Source of the DNA: Planctomycetaceae bacterium TMED10
GTDB lineage: Bacteria; Planctomycetota; Planctomycetia; Pirellulales; UBA7805
Assembly: GCA_002168195.1 (NCBI GenBank)
Contig: NHBP01000056.1
Span: 1-8,188 of the forward strand
DNA: 8,188 bases
Direction: 5' to 3'
Shown here: in pieces, positions 5,829 through 8,188 of the stretch
How the letters are laid out: each line of letters opens with the position of its first letter
Position numbering within the stretch: the first letter of the stretch is position 1
The notes under the pieces: model-generated
Databases searched by the model: none
Seen by the model: only the letters and a program-made list of their open reading frames with translations
Told to the model about the DNA's origin: nothing
Program-made: the position numbers and the translations under genes

Positions 5829-7280
5829 CTACTTGGATGACCGTGCGTTTGGCCAGAGGGGCGATTCGCGATGCGCTTGATTCATCATTTGCTTGGCAAT
5901 CGCCACCTGTTGCGGGTGCTTCGCGGAGATGTCTTCCTGTTCGGCGCTATCTGTTTTCAGGTTGTATAGCGATACACTTTCGGAACCGAGCGGATTGCGA
6001 ATGGCTTTGTAGTCGCCAAACCGTATCGCTTGTCGTGGATAGCCACCATGTAATTCCCAGTAGAGATAGGCATGTTCTTGCTGCTCAGCGGTGTCGCCCA
6101 GCAGCGTTGGCAACAGGCTGATGCTCTGTCGCTCCTTTCCATCATCGGGAATCGATGCGCCGGCCAGTTGGCAAAACGTGGCGAAAAAGTCGCCGAAATA
6201 AGCCACGTGATCGGTTACGGCATCGGCGGGAATGGTGCCTGTCCAACGGGCAATCAAGGGTACCCGCAGTCCGCCCTCGAACAGTCCAAACTTCCGCCCA
6301 CGCAATCCACCTGCAGCATTGAAAAAATCAGGGTCATGCCCCGCTTCACTGTGAGGCCCGTTATCAGAGGTGAAAAAAACGACCGTATTTTTATCGAGTT
6401 GTAACTGATTTAATTTGGCAAGAATCTCACCGACGCCTGTATCGAGGTGACTGATCATAGCCGCCTGGCCCTTGTTTTGCTCGGTCCAGTCGAACTTGGC
6501 ATAGGTTCCTAAATCAGGAACCTCCGTGCCGTTTCCGGTGAGTTTGCGAGCCTCTGGATTGGCGTGGGGAATGGTGGGAGTGAGCAATAAAAAGAAAGGA
6601 TCCTTTTGGTGCTGCTCAATCCATTCGAGTGATTCTTCGACAAACCGATCCTGACTATATGCGACCTTTTTGGTCGCCATCCCACCCACAAAACCTGCAT
6701 AGCCTGGCGGTACATCTTGAACGACGTTTCCAAGCGGAACCTTTTCTTTGTTTTTCCAAAGATAGCTCGGATAGTGATTGTGCGCGTGTACGGTGTTCAA
6801 GTAGCCATAAAAATAATCGAAACCTTGATCTTCGGGGCGGCCCCCCGTCTCCGGCAAATCGCCGCCGATCGCCCACTTGCCGATCACAGCGGTGGCATAG
6901 CCGGTGTCACGAAGCACTTCGGCAATCGTGACATCCTCGGGCCGGAGGGTTTGAATGTTTGGAGGCCCATTGTCACGAATGCGACAGCGGCCGGTATGTT
7001 CCCCCGTAAGCAGCACATTACGCGAAGACGCACACAAACTGGCGCCCGCATAAAACTGAGTGAACCGCATTCCTTCACGCGCCATTTGATCGATGGCGGG
7101 CGTTTTAATTTTTTGCTGTCCGTAGCAGCCCAATTCTCCGTAGCCCAAATCATCGGCGACAATCAGAATGATATTGGGCCGCCGTCCGCTCTCCGATGGT
7201 TCGGCCACCACCGCCGCAACCGGTGTGGTAGCGATCGAAAGGGCAAACCAGAAAAACCAACGCTGGCGCAGGCCATGCAT
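5829..7280 (-). CDS. Secreted formylglycine-dependent sulfatase (arylsulfatase/GalNAc-6-sulfatase type)
   Basis: 483 residues, close to the usual length. A signal peptide covers about residues 1-26. The sulfatase fold follows: NIILIVADDLGYGELGCYG (36-54) with metal ligands Asp43 and Asp44, the formylglycine site LCASSRNVLLTGEHTGR (82-98) with Cys83 and Arg87, GKWAIGG (134-140), PTIPHAN (235-241) with His239, TSDNG (304-308) with Asp306 and Asn307, and RGRKFGLFEGGLRVP (327-341) with Lys330. These enzymes hydrolyse sulfate esters, typically on algal or host polysaccharides, in the periplasm or outside the cell after Cys oxidation by FGE. Position 3 of the C-x-P/A-x-R motif is Ser, an unusual choice. 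AAGGAG lies 8 bases before the ATG, and the start is 26 bases after the C69 peptidase stop, so both genes probably form an operon. The substrate cannot be told from sequence alone. Confidence 0.95.
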   Translation of the reverse strand: MHGLRQRWFFWFALSIATTPVAAVVAEPSESGRRPNIILIVADDLGYGELGCYGQQKIKTPAIDQMAREGMRFTQFYAGASLCASSRNVLLTGEHTGRCRIRDNGPPNIQTLRPEDVTIAEVLRDTGYATAVIGKWAIGGDLPETGGRPEDQGFDYFYGYLNTVHAHNHYPSYLWKNKEKVPLGNVVQDVPPGYAGFVGGMATKKVAYSQDRFVEESLEWIEQHQKDPFFLLLTPTIPHANPEARKLTGNGTEVPDLGTYAKFDWTEQNKGQAAMISHLDTGVGEILAKLNQLQLDKNTVVFFTSDNGPHSEAGHDPDFFNAAGGLRGRKFGLFEGGLRVPLIARWTGTIPADAVTDHVAYFGDFFATFCQLAGASIPDDGKERQSISLLPTLLGDTAEQQEHAYLYWELHGGYPRQAIRFGDYKAIRNPLGSESVSLYNLKTDSAEQEDISAKHPQQVAIAKQMMNQAHRESPLWPNARSSK

Positions 7281-7306
7281 GTTCAGGGCTCCTTGCGGGA
7301 CGCTGC

Positions 7307-8188
7307 TTAGTGTTCTTCAGCTTCACCGATCGAGAGTTCTTCTCCTCGATCCGTGACCACTTCGCGAAGCCACTGTTCAGGGTAGCTGACCTCTTTGGGT
7401 GGTCCTTCTGGCGTTTTTTGGTAGCCGTCGATATTTTTCGTAAGCATATCGTTGTAGAGTTGTAGCCAACGCTCAAAGAGCGCATTGCCTGTGTTGACAC
7501 CGTAATCGGTAAGAAATTGATGCATCTTCTCTTTATCTGATTCGTAAAGTTGCATCGCCATTTTATCGATTTCGGGCATCATCTTGATATAAAATTGCTC
7601 CTGCTGGCGTTGGACCTCTACGATGTCATCGATCACACGCGAGTAGCGATCATACGCGTAATTCGAAACAAGATTGAAGACCCACCACGCGCTATCGAGT
7701 GAGACCTGATCATAGTTGCCGGTGTTGTAGGGCTTGGGGACATCGGTAATCCCCACATAAAACGGGGCAAAGCAGGAGGTGTATGCATCATCGGGTGTAA
7801 ACCAATAGACGCCGCCAATGGGGTCAGGCAGCCAGTTGCGACTTTGGGCGATCCACACACATGCTGCTTGCTGGCTTGAGATCGGGCGTTCCCAGGCATA
7901 ATTTTTTTCATCGACTTGGAATGTAAGCCCGCGGAAGCGATACGGTGAGCCAAAGGGTCCGGCATCGACGCCTTTGGTCATGTCCCAGGGCGTTCCCTCA
8001 TAGTGATCACGCATGAGTTGCATCACATCGTGGACGGTGACCTTTTTGTCGGGCACGATGAAGAGCGGATAGGGTTCGGCGCCTTCGATGGCACGAAAAA
8101 AATCACTGGAGAGATTTTGGCTCGGTGCGGACCGTCGGAAAATGCTCCAGATCCGTCCGGCACAAGCACGCTGGATGAGTTTACTGAT
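7307..8188 (-). CDS. C69-family dipeptidase (PepD-like), C-terminal part
   Basis: The frame is open from the right edge (codon boundary at 8188) to TAA at 7307, giving 293 residues; the N-terminus is outside. Recognisable C69 segments are GRIWSIFRRSAPS (11-23), EGAEPYPLFIVPDKK (35-49), DVMQLMRDHYEGTPWDMTKG (54-73), SPYRFR (81-86), ERPISSQQ (100-107), WLPDPIGGVYWF (119-130) and DSAWWVFNLVSNYA. The last 90 residues are an acidic, helical tail rich in Gln and Lys. C69 enzymes are N-terminal-nucleophile cysteine peptidases acting on dipeptides; the nucleophile Cys and any signal peptide lie beyond the window. A GTG at 8056 could be mistaken for a start, but conserved family sequence continues upstream of it in frame. 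The gene ends 26 bases before the sulfatase. Confidence 0.9.
   Translation of the reverse strand: MSKLIQRACAGRIWSIFRRSAPSQNLSSDFFRAIEGAEPYPLFIVPDKKVTVHDVMQLMRDHYEGTPWDMTKGVDAGPFGSPYRFRGLTFQVDEKNYAWERPISSQQAACVWIAQSRNWLPDPIGGVYWFTPDDAYTSCFAPFYVGITDVPKPYNTGNYDQVSLDSAWWVFNLVSNYAYDRYSRVIDDIVEVQRQQEQFYIKMMPEIDKMAMQLYESDKEKMHQFLTDYGVNTGNALFERWLQLYNDMLTKNIDGYQKTPEGPPKEVSYPEQWLREVVTDRGEELSIGEAEEH

Noticed and set aside
8054..8056. GTG at 8056 as the start of the C69 peptidase
   Set aside because: The frame stays open to the window edge, and the upstream residues (EGAEPYPLFI and the WSIFRRSAPS segment) are conserved family sequence.

Overview
The window looks like a piece of a Planctomycetota chromosome, most likely from the Pirellula group. 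The signs are a DUF1559 pseudopilin-like protein, a secreted formylglycine sulfatase, two PEP-CTERM proteins and moderate GC content. All seven recognisable genes lie on the minus strand, so transcription runs from right to left. No RNA gene, CRISPR array, insertion sequence or phage gene was seen.

In order of transcription: the C-terminal part of a C69-family dipeptidase (enters at the right edge, ends at 7307) is followed after 26 bases by a sulfatase (7280-5829) with a strong ribosome binding site, so the two are probably co-transcribed. Next comes a group of four genes for exported or surface proteins: PEP-CTERM protein B (5631-4750), a DUF1559 protein (4498-3449), a choice-of-anchor I beta-propeller-like protein (3393-1777) and PEP-CTERM protein A (1597-623), a paralogue of B. 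Last is the N-terminal part of an M1-type metallopeptidase (424 to beyond base 1). Hairpins that could end transcription follow both PEP-CTERM genes. No gap between genes exceeds 300 bases.

The main observation is regulatory. The two PEP-CTERM genes and the unrelated DUF1559 gene share a 50-base upstream block that aligns without gaps. It has two CTTCAT-type boxes exactly 11 bases apart, 10 bases to a TAGANN -10-like hexamer, 6 bases, then an identical GTCATTTCACC. An identical AAGAGCGAGG follows just before each start codon. The 11-base repeat and 10-base gap match a Pho-box/PhoB-type (OmpR-family) promoter, and the predicted transcripts would all begin at or near GUCAUUUCACC. The choice-of-anchor I gene has no such block and lies 55 bases after DUF1559, so it may be carried by the DUF1559 promoter. 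My reading, by inference, is that the four genes form a small co-regulated set of exported or surface proteins, possibly tied to phosphate limitation.
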